Assembly: GCA_947498065.1 (NCBI GenBank) | Contig: CANMIS010000001.1 | Span: 744,001 to 808,000 of the forward strand | Length of the DNA stretch: 64,000 nt | Direction: 5' to 3' | Source: an uncultured Erythrobacter sp. | GTDB lineage: Bacteria > Pseudomonadota > Alphaproteobacteria > Sphingomonadales > Sphingomonadaceae | In this document: positions 1 to 8,782 of the stretch, piece after piece | Position numbering within the stretch: the stretch's first letter is position 1 | Layout: each line of letters starts with the position of its first letter | Translations under genes and position numbers: made by a program | The notes under the pieces: model-generated | What the model was told of the DNA's origin: nothing | The model's database searches: none | What the model saw: the letters and a program-made list of their open reading frames with translations, nothing else

Positions 1-3000
1 CGCGATCCGGCAAATTGCCCGCGCACCGCTACATTGGCGATATCAGTGCCGGACAGCGCGCTTTGCACCCGCAGATTGTCGCTCGCGACGCGGCCATTGA
101 AGACCGGATTGGAGAGCGTGCCGGTGACTTTGGAGGACACGGTCGCAGGTCCGGTCAGATCAAAGGTCTCAATCCCGATCAGGCGCCAAACACCCTCAGC
201 CGGGCCGTTGTAATTCAAATCCGCAGCCAAGCGCCCGCGCCGCAGCCGGTCCATCAAAGCGCCATTCAACGGCACCCCAGTAATGTCCGCTTTGACCCGG
301 CCAAGCCGGTTGCCTTCTTCGCGCAGAACCGCGCCGCCGCTCAACCCGCTTGGCGTCAGATCGAGCACCGCGAGCACATCGACCGGACGAGACGATAGGA
401 CGAGGCCGGAACGGGTGAAGTTCTTGATCTCCACCTTGGCATTGGCGCTCGGCGGCGCGCTGCCCGTTTGGCGGTAATCGACCAGGCCAGAGATCACGCC
501 GCCAAAGCCAAGGTCGGCGATGGCAAGATCGGCCAGTGAGAGCGGCATGTCGGCCAGCTTCGCCTGCACGGCGGTCTCCGCCCCGCCCAGCGCGCCCTCG
601 ACAATGGCATAGCCGCGGCCAAAGCCGACCTGCGTTGGGGCAAGGCGCCAGCCCTCCTGCCCCTCAGTCTGGGTCAGGACAGCGCGGCGCGGCATCGTAA
701 TGTCGCGGCTTGCAAATTCTCCCCGAGCCAAGAGCGCGAGGCGGCGCGGCGCAATATCGCCATCAAATTTGAGCGCAAAGCGGTCGCTGCGCCGTCCGGC
801 AATCGAGGCGGTCGCTTTGCCTGTGCCGTTGGTCACATCGGCCTTGCCCGCGAAGCGCCCGATGAACAGCGCGCCATATTCCAGGCCAGAACCTGAAATG
901 TCGGCGTTGATGCGGCTGGAGCCTTCGGTGAAGGCGCCGCTCGCGCTGATATCTGCGCTGGCCAGCGCCAGAGTGGTCGTCCCGCCAAAGCGCGCGGCGC
1001 GAACCGTTACATCGGCATCGAACGCCTGAGCCGTCCCTTCCGGTGCTAGCGCAATTGTCCCACCGATGCCGCCGCCGCTGAGCGCGAGATTTCCGCGCAG
1101 GCCGCGCTCTTCGAGTGCGAGCGCGCCGGTCACATCAGTGCGCCAAATTTTGAGGCTTGAGATGTCGATCCGCGCCGGACCATCGCCGGGTAAGGCAAGT
1201 CCCAGTGCGCCCTTGAACGGGCCAAGCAGAGAGCCGCCTTCAGTATCAATCGCAAAACCATTATCATTGGGTGCAATCGCAACGCGGACATCGGCAAGGC
1301 CAGCTGCGGGCAGGGGGTCAGCGAAAACCAAAGTCGCGCGGGGTCCCTCGACGCCGAAGGCTCCATCAATCGTGAAATCACCGTAGTCCGCGTGCCGTCC
1401 AGAACCGACTAAGCTGGTCGTGCCATCGACGACCCGGCCATCTGCCGCCAAAGACAGTTTCGCACTCTCCGCCTCCAGCGCGGTGAAGGAGAATGGCGAA
1501 TTGCCGCCGACCGACAGGCCGCCGCGCAGTTTTATTGGGCCGCCTGCGACATTGGCGACCGTCTCATTAGAGATGCTGGAAAGCTCGCCTGCAAAGTTTG
1601 CTCGCAGGCTCCAGGGGATGTTCGCGCCCAGTTTCAGCAGGATTTTTGCGGTCGCATTGGCGCTGCCGATATCGGGCAGGTCAAATCCGCGCGCGCTGAC
1701 CGGCCCGGCCAGCGCATACACGCCCGCCGACGTATCGCCCCTGAGCGTGAGATTGGCCCCGAGCGTGTCAAAGGCGAGGCGCAGATTGTCGCTGGTGAGG
1801 CGCCCCTCGCGCCAATCGAGCCCGCCGCGCAAAATGCCGCTGGTCAGCTTTGGATCGAGCGCGGCGATGCCGGTCGTCACTGCGCCGCTGGTCGCATCGA
1901 GTGGCAGCGACCAACCGGCCCCATCATAGCGCGCCGTGCCGGATTGGATGATATTGGCGACCTCGGTTTCACCAGAGACAAGCGTGCCGATCTGCAAGGA
2001 ATGCTCGGCGACAAGTTCGCGGAATGGGCCATTCAAAGTCGCAGAAAGCCTTGTGTTCTCCAGCGACACGGCTGATCCAAGCAGCGCTGGATCGCGCAGC
2101 AAAGCATTGATCCCAAAGTCATCAAAGCGGTTGTCAGCCAGATCAACCGCGCCTTCACCCCGCGCAAACAATGCGCGCGTGGCGGCAGCGAATTTGCCGT
2201 CAAAGGTGCTGGCCTCCAGCGTTCCGACCAGCGACAGGGAGACTGCATCGCCCAATGCCCGCGCCGCAATGCCCGTGCCCTCAATCGGAGGAGAAACCTG
2301 TCCCAGCAGGCTGTATTCGCCCGCGCGATTTGTGATCTGAAAGCCTGCCACGCGCGCCGCATTGTCGTCGCCCGTCTCCTCTACCAGCAGGTGGCCAAGC
2401 CATTTCTCCCACGTCCCCTCGCCATCGATGCGCGCGCGGTAGCCGCGATCAAGCCCCGCCATTTGCGCGATCACACCCGCGGCTGGCGCGGCGTAGTCGA
2501 GCTTTATGTCGAACTCATCGCCATCGGGCATGGCGTTCAGCAGCAGCGCAATGCGGTCTTCGCTGCCCAATGTTCCTTCCAGATCAACGAACACTCGGCC
2601 TGAGCGAATGTCAGCCTCCGCCGTCAGATTGACTTGCTGAGTATCCTCACCGGCAATGCCAGGAGCAAGCGTGAGACTGTCGATGGTCAGCTCATCAACG
2701 CGAATGTCGAAGTCGGGCAAGATCGGCGCGTCCAGGTCGCCGGGAAGCAGCTCTGGCAATCGGGTTAGCGTGCCGCGCCGCGCGCTAAGCTCTCGAATAT
2801 CAAGGCCGCTAGTGAGCCAAGCGAGCGGGTTCCAATTGAGATCGACCTCCGGGATCGTCAAAAACTCTCCGACAGGATCAAACACGGTCACATCGTGCAG
2901 CGTGGCCTGGCCGTAAATATCCCCCTCGATCCGCCCGACCTCAAAGCGCAGCCCAGATGCGGGCGCGACCTGAGCGATCTGGTCAGTCACAAAGCGCTTG

Positions 3001-3146
3001 CCGATGGGCGTGCTCAGGAATGCAGCCGCCAGAACGAGTGGCAAGAGGATGATAGCCAGCGCCCAGCCAAGCCGCTTAGCCCAGCGCCGTTTGCGCTTCA
3101 CCGGCGGGCTGTCCGCCTGCTCTTCGATTGCGGCTTCGTCGCTCAT
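1..3146 (-). CDS. tamB: Translocation and assembly module protein TamB (C-terminus outside window)
   Basis: The inner-membrane partner of TamA, a very long periplasm-spanning protein that helps deliver or insert proteins (and probably phospholipids) at the outer membrane. About 1,048 codons lie in the window without a stop, and the conserved C-terminal TamB/DUF490 domain lies beyond the left edge. It starts with an acidic and then Lys/Arg-rich cytoplasmic segment followed by one hydrophobic anchor near residues 30-50, then the STPIGKRFVTDQI segment typical of TamB N-termini. The rest is repetitive, low in Cys and rich in Gly, Ala, Leu and Asp, as expected for the long beta-groove. Its ATG shares one base with the stop of tamA (TGATG), so the two are translationally coupled. 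No frameshift is visible. Confidence 0.87.
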   Translation of the reverse strand, partial: MSDEAAIEEQADSPPVKRKRRWAKRLGWALAIILLPLVLAAAFLSTPIGKRFVTDQIAQVAPASGLRFEVGRIEGDIYGQATLHDVTVFDPVGEFLTIPEVDLNWNPLAWLTSGLDIRELSARRGTLTRLPELLPGDLDAPILPDFDIRVDELTIDSLTLAPGIAGEDTQQVNLTAEADIRSGRVFVDLEGTLGSEDRIALLLNAMPDGDEFDIKLDYAAPAAGVIAQMAGLDRGYRARIDGEGTWEKWLGHLLVEETGDDNAARVAGFQITNRAGEYSLLGQVSPPIEGTGIAARALGDAVSLSLVGTLEASTFDGKFAAATRALFARGEGAVDLADNRFDDFGINALLRDPALLGSAVSLENTRLSATLNGPFRELVAEHSLQIGTLVSGETEVANIIQSGTARYDGAGWSLPLDATSGAVTTGIAALDPKLTSGILRGGLDWREGRLTSDNLRLAFDTLGANLTLRGDTSAGVYALAGPVSARGFDLPDIGSANATAKILLKLGANIPWSLRANFAGELSSISNETVANVAGGPIKLRGGLSVGGNSPFSFTALEAESAKLSLAADGRVVDGTTSLVGSGRHADYGDFTIDGAFGVEGPRATLVFADPLPAAGLADVRVAIAPNDNGFAIDTEGGSLLGPFKGALGLALPGDGPARIDISSLKIWRTDVTGALALEERGLRGNLALSGGGIGGTIALAPEGTAQAFDADVTVRAARFGGTTTLALASADISASGAFTEGSSRINADISGSGLEYGALFIGRFAGKADVTNGTGKATASIAGRRSDRFALKFDGDIAPRRLALLARGEFASRDITMPRRAVLTQTEGQEGWRLAPTQVGFGRGYAIVEGALGGAETAVQAKLADMPLSLADLAIADLGFGGVISGLVDYRQTGSAPPSANAKVEIKNFTRSGLVLSSRPVDVLAVLDLTPSGLSGGAVLREEGNRLGRVKADITGVPLNGALMDRLRRGRLAADLNYNGPAEGVWRLIGIETFDLTGPATVSSKVTGTLSNPVFNGRVASDNLRVQSALSGTDIANVAVRGQFAGS

Positions 3147-5395
3147 CAGAAGGCCTGTCCCAGGCTGACATAGACGACGACCGGGCTGTCGAACTCATTG
3201 GGGTTGAGCGGCACGCCAACATCGACGCGGATCGGGCCGAACCCGGTTTTGTAACGCACACCCACACCCGCACCGACACGGATCAGGCCAAAGTCCGGCG
3301 TGTTGTCGACCGACACCGAGCCCGCATCGATGAAGGGCACGACTTCAACCGCGCCGTCGAAAAGGCCGGTTTCAATCCGCGCTTCCAGCGAGAATTCGAC
3401 CAGAGAGCGCCCACCAGTGGCCTCTCCCGTTTCGGGATTGCGCGGCCCGATGGCTTGAAAACCATAGCCGCGCACCGAACCGCCGCCGCCCGCATAGAGC
3501 CGCCGCGATGGCGCAATCGCATCCACGCCCGCGCCCTGAATAGTCGCGAATTTCGCCCGGCTGGCGAGCACGGTGGAGCCAATTGATTGGTAATATGTCG
3601 CGTCCGCTTCGCTGCGGAAATAGAAGCTGGTTGCACCCCGCGATTGCGAGACCTCGGGCGCGAGGAAACCGGTGAGCCGGTAGCCGCTGGTCGGGTCGAG
3701 CAGATCGTCGCTGGCATCAATGGTGGCGCGGCCAAACAGACCGCCAATAACAAAGTCCTGACGCGGGGATTCCGCACCATCAACGCCTTGGTTGCGCTCA
3801 TCGGAATAGAGCAGCTCGCCGCCCAGCGCCCAGCTGAATGGCTTTTGGAACAGCAGGTTGGACAGACGCTCAAACGTGCCGCGCAGGCCAATCGTGCGCG
3901 CATCCACCGCCTCGGTTTCGATATCGCTGGCATAGGCATCCAGCGTCAAAACCTGGTCGCGCGCGCGAAAATTGCTGCGCTTAAGGCTAAGGCTGGCGAG
4001 CCGCTCACGCGTGCCAAGAATACCGCGCACATTCAGCGCGCCCTCTGGCGGGAAGAGATTGCGGTGCTCCCACCCGGCTTCAACCTTCAGACCGTCCTCA
4101 GAGCCAAAACCAATCGCGCCGGAAATCGTGCGCAGCTTGGCCTTCTCAACCCCCACGTCGAGCGCGACCACGCCGGGCTCGTCGCCGCTTGGCGGGGCGA
4201 CTTCTCTGGGGGTGACGGTGACGGTCGAGACCAATCCCGTCGCGGTGACCGCGCGGCGCAGGTCAAATTCCAGACTGCGCTGATAGGTGTCGCCCGGCTC
4301 AAAGCGAGCAATCCGCGACAGGTGCTTGCCAGATAGGAACTCCGGCTGGCTGCTGGTGACTTCGCCAAAGACATATTTGCCGCCTGGCTCAACCGGCAGC
4401 GTCAAGTCACCCTCACGCCGAGTGTGATCAATCAGCAGTTCCGGCTCATCAATCTCAGCAAAGGGATAGCCGCGTTCTCCGAGAGCCGTATCCAGTATAA
4501 TTTGCTGCTCAATAATCCGGTCGGCGTACAGCGGATCGCCCGACTGGATTGCAAAGGCATTGCGCAAATCGACGTAGTCGAGCGCGCCGGAAAGAGCGCC
4601 GAGGTCAATCTCGCCAAAGGAATAGCGCGGGCCGGGCAGAATATCGAAGCGGGCCCGCGGCTGGGCGCTGGCGGTGTCTTCGCCGGGGCGAACGCCGGAC
4701 AGCTGGCGGATCACCTGGCCATCGTAATAGCCATAATTGCGCAATGTGCGCTGGAGCAGGTCTTGATCGGCCCGCGCGCGCGCCGCCAATTGCGCGATGC
4801 TGGCCTCGCTGCCGCTCAAAGTTTCCACGGTGGAAAGTGCTTCAAATCGGGCGAGAAAAGCCGCGCGCTCCGGGAAGCCCTCTGCATCGGCGGGAAAACC
4901 GAGCTCCAATTCGTCCGATATATCGAATCGGGCAAGTTCTGGCAGGTCGATGAGATCGGGCGCATCGATCTCCGCCAGCGCCTCAACCTCTGGATCAGGA
5001 GAGAGCGGTTCGGGCACCGCGATTGTCAGGGTTTCGAGCTCTTCGGCGATTGGGTCCGACGCATCTGCAAGATCAGCGACAGGATCATCCGTGAGCTCAA
5101 AGCTCTCGACTGGCGTCGCAGCGGGGCCCGCGCCCTGCGTCGCCCAGCCCTCCGCATTCTCCACCGCGCTATCTGGGATCAGATCTTCGAGTGAACGCGG
5201 CGGCGGCGGAGCGGCAGGTGCTGGAGTTGTTGGCGTTTCACTTGGGCTCTCTTGAGGCGCCGCGCCCTCGGCACCACCCTCGGCGGCGGGCTGATTTTCG
5301 GCCGGTTGCGCCAGATCAGGCGAGGCATCCTGCGCATAGGCATACGGGCCGTGCACAGCGCAGCCCATCGCCGCAGCGAGCCATATGCATCGCAA
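3146..5395 (-). CDS. tamA: Outer-membrane assembly factor TamA (BamA/Omp85 family)
   Basis: Outer-membrane Omp85-family barrel that works with TamB. After a signal peptide ending near AYAQD there is an unusually long acidic Pro/Ala/Glu-rich linker of roughly 200 residues, then POTRA-like repeats (motifs such as RNYGYYDGQV and GERGYPFAEI), then the surface-antigen barrel, which contains the RLYAGGGGSVRGYGFQ segment typical of Omp85 barrels and ends in Phe (GQAF). The start is uncertain: the frame stays open to an ATG at 5545 inside bpt, but that extension is Lys/Arg-rich shadow sequence. The TTG at 5395 gives a proper signal peptide ten bases after the bpt stop; ATG 5368 is the alternative. 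It forms an apparent operon with bpt and tamB. The long acidic insert before the POTRA region is unusual compared with enterobacterial TamA. Confidence 0.87.
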   Translation of the reverse strand: MRCIWLAAAMGCAVHGPYAYAQDASPDLAQPAENQPAAEGGAEGAAPQESPSETPTTPAPAAPPPPRSLEDLIPDSAVENAEGWATQGAGPAATPVESFELTDDPVADLADASDPIAEELETLTIAVPEPLSPDPEVEALAEIDAPDLIDLPELARFDISDELELGFPADAEGFPERAAFLARFEALSTVETLSGSEASIAQLAARARADQDLLQRTLRNYGYYDGQVIRQLSGVRPGEDTASAQPRARFDILPGPRYSFGEIDLGALSGALDYVDLRNAFAIQSGDPLYADRIIEQQIILDTALGERGYPFAEIDEPELLIDHTRREGDLTLPVEPGGKYVFGEVTSSQPEFLSGKHLSRIARFEPGDTYQRSLEFDLRRAVTATGLVSTVTVTPREVAPPSGDEPGVVALDVGVEKAKLRTISGAIGFGSEDGLKVEAGWEHRNLFPPEGALNVRGILGTRERLASLSLKRSNFRARDQVLTLDAYASDIETEAVDARTIGLRGTFERLSNLLFQKPFSWALGGELLYSDERNQGVDGAESPRQDFVIGGLFGRATIDASDDLLDPTSGYRLTGFLAPEVSQSRGATSFYFRSEADATYYQSIGSTVLASRAKFATIQGAGVDAIAPSRRLYAGGGGSVRGYGFQAIGPRNPETGEATGGRSLVEFSLEARIETGLFDGAVEVVPFIDAGSVSVDNTPDFGLIRVGAGVGVRYKTGFGPIRVDVGVPLNPNEFDSPVVVYVSLGQAF

Positions 5396-5405
5396 TGTCA
5401 GGATA

Positions 5406-6251
5406 TTATGTCGCTGGGAATTTGACCGGTTGGCCGTCTTTACCGCGCGCGCCTTTGATCGGCTCGTCAAGCGAGTTTTTGGGCGCGGTGGCCTCAGCAA
5501 TAAGCTCGCTTTGCTCTTCATCGGACATACGTTGCCAGCCTTCACGGGTCAGCCGTTCGAGCGGGCGATAGCGCACCTTATATTGCATCCGCGGCGATCC
5601 CTCGACCCAATAGCCGAGATAGACGTAGGGAAGCCCTTGCTCCGCAGCGCGCACTATGTGGTCGAGAATGATAAAATTGCCAAGCCCCGCGCGCGCTTCA
5701 TGATCGGGATCATAAAAGCTGTAAATCATCGAAAGTCCGTCGCCTTGGCGATCGGTCAGGCAGGCACCGACCAAACGGCCCGGCTCGCCATTTTCGCTCG
5801 GCTCGCGGTATTCGACAACATAACTAGTCACCGGCGTGTGCTCGACCATGTCGGCATAATCGAGCTCGTCCATCGCCGCCATACCGCCATCGGGGTGGCG
5901 CGCGCTGAGATATTTCGCCAGCAGCTCAAATTGTTCATCGGTCGCCCATGGGCGGCATTCTGTAACAACGAGGTCTTTGTTGCGCTTCATCAGCCGCTTT
6001 TGCGTGCTGGAAGGTTTGAACTCGTCCGAGACTACGCGGACAGAAACGCATGCTTGGCAATCAATGCAACTGGGCCGGTAAGCCACAGTCTGACTGCGGC
6101 GAAAACCAATGCGGCCAAGCGCTTCGTTCAGCTGATCCGCATGCCCGCCCTTAAGCTCTGTAAAGACTTTGCGCTCGCTCTTACCCGGCAAATAAGGGCA
6201 AGGCGCAGGGCTGGTAACAAAGAAACGAGGAAAGCGGATCGGAGCCGTCAC
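5406..6251 (-). CDS. bpt: Aspartate/glutamate leucyl-tRNA-protein transferase Bpt
   Basis: Cytosolic N-degron enzyme that transfers Leu (or Arg in related families) from aminoacyl-tRNA to protein N-termini starting with Asp or Glu, marking them for ClpAP. The 281 residues match the bacterial Bpt family length. The N-terminal cysteine signatures are present: CPYLPG near residue 18 and [12 protein letters not shown] near residues 59-70, followed by the C-terminal acetyltransferase-like fold with the YLGYWV segment. It precedes tamA by about ten bases, so it is probably the first gene of a bpt-tamA-tamB transcript. Assignment to Bpt rather than Ate rests on overall family resemblance. Confidence 0.9.
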   Translation of the reverse strand: MTAPIRFPRFFVTSPAPCPYLPGKSERKVFTELKGGHADQLNEALGRIGFRRSQTVAYRPSCIDCQACVSVRVVSDEFKPSSTQKRLMKRNKDLVVTECRPWATDEQFELLAKYLSARHPDGGMAAMDELDYADMVEHTPVTSYVVEYREPSENGEPGRLVGACLTDRQGDGLSMIYSFYDPDHEARAGLGNFIILDHIVRAAEQGLPYVYLGYWVEGSPRMQYKVRYRPLERLTREGWQRMSDEEQSELIAEATAPKNSLDEPIKGARGKDGQPVKFPAT

Positions 6252-6490
6252 GGGTTTGCCTTGAGTCCTTGTGCAAAGGGTGAATCAGGGGGTTGGGCGT
6301 TAAGACATTCTTATGCCTGTTTGGTCGCCGCAGTAAAAGTATCTTAACCACAAATCAGGGTTAATAAAGGCTTACTTTGCACATTTTGCCGCAGGAATGG
6401 CGCAATTGCGTGGGGCAGGAATTGGGATTGACACCGATCCGGATACAGTTTGTTTGCTAGGGGTTAACGCGTAGCCGGGTGGAAAGCAGC

Positions 6491-7756
6491 TTACGCGAGC
6501 TCAGCCACGGTCACTTTGTAATCCGCCTCGCGCAGGGCCGCGACCAAGGCATTGAGCTGATCCGCGTCGCGCGCCTCGCACTCAATATCGGTGATCAAAC
6601 CCTTCGCGGGCAGCGTCGTAAAGATGCGCTGGTGATAAATCTCGATGATGTTCACATTGTGCGCATCGAACAGCCGCATGACTTTAAACAAAGCGCCCGG
6701 CCGATCCTGCAAAGTCACCCGCAGACGCGCGAGCCGCCCTTGCCGTGCGAGATCGCGCAGCAGCACATTGGCGAGCAAGCGGGTGTCGATATTGCCGCCG
6801 CACAGCACCATACCGATAGATTTTCCGGCGAAGCGTTCCGGGTGCTGGAGCACCGCCGCTAGGCCTGCCGCCCCCGCGCCTTCTACAACTGTCTTCTCGA
6901 TTTGCAGCAGCAAAGCGACCGCTTTTTCGAGCGCCGGCTCATCAACCAGCAGGATGTCATCAACGCGCTCGGCGATCACCTTGCTGGTGAATTCGCCCGG
7001 CTGTTTGACCGCAATGCCTTCCGCCAGAGTGTCACCGCCGCAGATCCGGTCTTCGCCTTTGATCCGGGCATACATGCTGGGGAACAGGCTGGCCTGAACG
7101 CCGACAATCTCAATGTCTGGATTGAGCGCGCGCGCGACCGTCGACATGCCGGAGATCAGACCGCCGCCGCCAATCGGGGTGACCAGACAATCAAGGTCCG
7201 ACTTTTGCTCCAGCATTTCCAACGCGACCGTGCCTTGGCCAGCGGCCACATGCGGATCGTCAAATGGATGCACAAATGTGAGCCCCATTTCCTGCTCCAG
7301 CTTGCGCGCATGAGCGTTCGCATCGTCAAAGGTCTCGCCTTCGAGAACGACATTACCGCCAACGCTCTCGGTCTGCATCACCTTCACGGTGGGCGTGGTG
7401 CGCGGCATCACAATCGTGACCGGCACGCCCAGCCGGGTGCCGTGATAGGACAGACCCTGGCTGTGATTGCCTGCAGAGGCTGCGATCACACCGCGAGCGC
7501 GCTGTTCATCGGTCAGTTGCAGCAGTGCGTTGAGCGCGCCGCGCTCTTTGTAAGCAGCGGTGAACTGAAGGTTTTCAAACTTCAGCCAAATCTCCGCCCC
7601 GGTAATCTGCGACAGAGTAATCGAGTGCATCATCGGCGTTTTCACAACCGCGCCATCAATGCGCGCAGCCGCGGCGCGGACATGATCAAGGGTCAGGTCA
7701 GCAAGGCCGCGAGATGCGGGGGCTGATGCGGCGGCAGAGGCAGATTGTGCTGTCAT
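6491..7756 (-). CDS. ilvA: Threonine ammonia-lyase (threonine dehydratase) with C-terminal ACT domain
   Basis: PLP enzyme converting threonine to 2-oxobutanoate and ammonia, the entry step of isoleucine synthesis or of threonine catabolism. The fold-type II PLP domain covers roughly residues 20-330: the Schiff-base lysine is Lys70 in the segment ENLQFTAAYKERGA, and the glycine-rich phosphate loop is IGGGGLISG. An ACT domain at about 335-421 (RLRVTLQDRPGALFKV) suggests allosteric control by amino acids. This is the medium-length, single-ACT form rather than the long IlvA with two C-terminal lobes. I chose ATG 7756; the frame is open to 7834, but that would run into the control region shared with the divergent gene at 7856. 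Confidence 0.9.
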   Translation of the reverse strand: MTAQSASAAASAPASRGLADLTLDHVRAAAARIDGAVVKTPMMHSITLSQITGAEIWLKFENLQFTAAYKERGALNALLQLTDEQRARGVIAASAGNHSQGLSYHGTRLGVPVTIVMPRTTPTVKVMQTESVGGNVVLEGETFDDANAHARKLEQEMGLTFVHPFDDPHVAAGQGTVALEMLEQKSDLDCLVTPIGGGGLISGMSTVARALNPDIEIVGVQASLFPSMYARIKGEDRICGGDTLAEGIAVKQPGEFTSKVIAERVDDILLVDEPALEKAVALLLQIEKTVVEGAGAAGLAAVLQHPERFAGKSIGMVLCGGNIDTRLLANVLLRDLARQGRLARLRVTLQDRPGALFKVMRLFDAHNVNIIEIYHQRIFTTLPAKGLITDIECEARDADQLNALVAALREADYKVTVAELA

Positions 7757-7855
7757 AGTGCCGGGGCGAGTAAGCCTTTGCGATGCGAAGGGCAAACCCA
7801 ATTGCGTGATCTGCTTTATTGGCAGGTGCGGCAATTGCCATTACTGCCTCGTCTC

Positions 7856-8773
7856 ATGAGCAAAACCCAAGTGAATTCAGACCTGACAATCGCCTTTATC
7901 GGGCTCGGCGTGATGGGCGGCCCAATGACCGGGCATCTCGCGCGCGCAGGTTACAAAGTCAGAGCCTACAACCGCTCACCGGAGCGGGCGGCGAAATGGC
8001 AGAGCGCTTTTACCAAGGACAGCCTCGACGTCGCTTTCGCCGCAACGCCTGCCGAGGCGGCAAGCGGCGCGAACATGGTATTTACTTGCGTTGGCAATGA
8101 TGAAGACCTCGCCAGCGTGACCTTTGGCGAGACTGGGGTTCTAGACGCGATGGCCAAAGGCGCTTTGCTGGTTGATCACACGACCGTGTCGGCTGACATG
8201 GCGCGGCGACTGGCAGCTGCGTGTGCGGAAAGAGACGTGGAATGCGTCGATGCCCCTGTTTCTGGGGGGCAAGCAGGCGCTGAAAACGGCCAGCTCGCCA
8301 TCATGTGCGGCGGCAGCGAAGAGGCGCTGGCCCGCGCTGCGCCGGTGATGGACTGCTACGCCAAATCGATCGTCCATGTCGGCGAGGTCGGCGCGGGGCA
8401 AACCGCCAAGATGGTCAATCAAATGTGCATCGCAGGCGTGCTCGCTGGCCTGTCTGAGGCTGTGCGGCTGGCCGAGGCTGCTGGGCTCGATATGGACAAG
8501 ACCTATCAAGCGATCTCCGGCGGCGCGGCGCAAAGCTGGCAAATGGACAATCGCTGGGCCAGCATGGCAGCCGACAGCTTCGACTTCGGCTTTGCCATCG
8601 ATTGGATGCGCAAAGATTTGGGCTATGCCCTCGATGAAGCAAACCGCCTGGGGCTGTCATCACCCGTGACAGCGCTGGTCGATCAATTCTATGCCGAAGT
8701 GCAAGCGAAGGGCGGCGGACGCCGCGATACCAGCGCGCTCATCACCCGGCTGCCGCAAGCCAAGAAGGACTAA
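7856..8773 (+). CDS. NAD(P)-dependent beta-hydroxyacid dehydrogenase (3-hydroxyisobutyrate dehydrogenase family)
   Basis: Cytosolic oxidoreductase of the 3-hydroxyisobutyrate / tartronate-semialdehyde dehydrogenase superfamily. The Rossmann motif GLGVMGGPM lies at residues 16-24, the substrate-binding signature DAPVSGGQAGAENG near 125-138, and the catalytic lysine in the GAGQTAKMVNQ segment near residue 180, followed by the all-helical C-terminal domain. The length of 305 residues is slightly above the family norm of about 290-300. It is divergent from ilvA across about 100 bases and ten bases upstream of the amidohydrolase gene, so co-transcription with the latter is likely. Exact substrate (3-hydroxyisobutyrate, 2-hydroxy-3-oxopropionate or a related semialdehyde) cannot be read from sequence. 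Confidence 0.85.
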   Translation: MSKTQVNSDLTIAFIGLGVMGGPMTGHLARAGYKVRAYNRSPERAAKWQSAFTKDSLDVAFAATPAEAASGANMVFTCVGNDEDLASVTFGETGVLDAMAKGALLVDHTTVSADMARRLAAACAERDVECVDAPVSGGQAGAENGQLAIMCGGSEEALARAAPVMDCYAKSIVHVGEVGAGQTAKMVNQMCIAGVLAGLSEAVRLAEAAGLDMDKTYQAISGGAAQSWQMDNRWASMAADSFDFGFAIDWMRKDLGYALDEANRLGLSSPVTALVDQFYAEVQAKGGGRRDTSALITRLPQAKKD

Positions 8774-8782
8774 GACAGAGAT

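Noticed and set aside
5396-5545. Extended tamA start at ATG 5545
   Set aside because: It lies inside bpt and adds about 50 Lys/Arg/Pro/Ser-rich residues ahead of the signal peptide. An internal start giving a clean signal peptide is preferred.
5385-6347. 320-codon plus-strand frame opposite bpt
   Set aside because: Antisense shadow of bpt; no ribosome site or recognisable motif.
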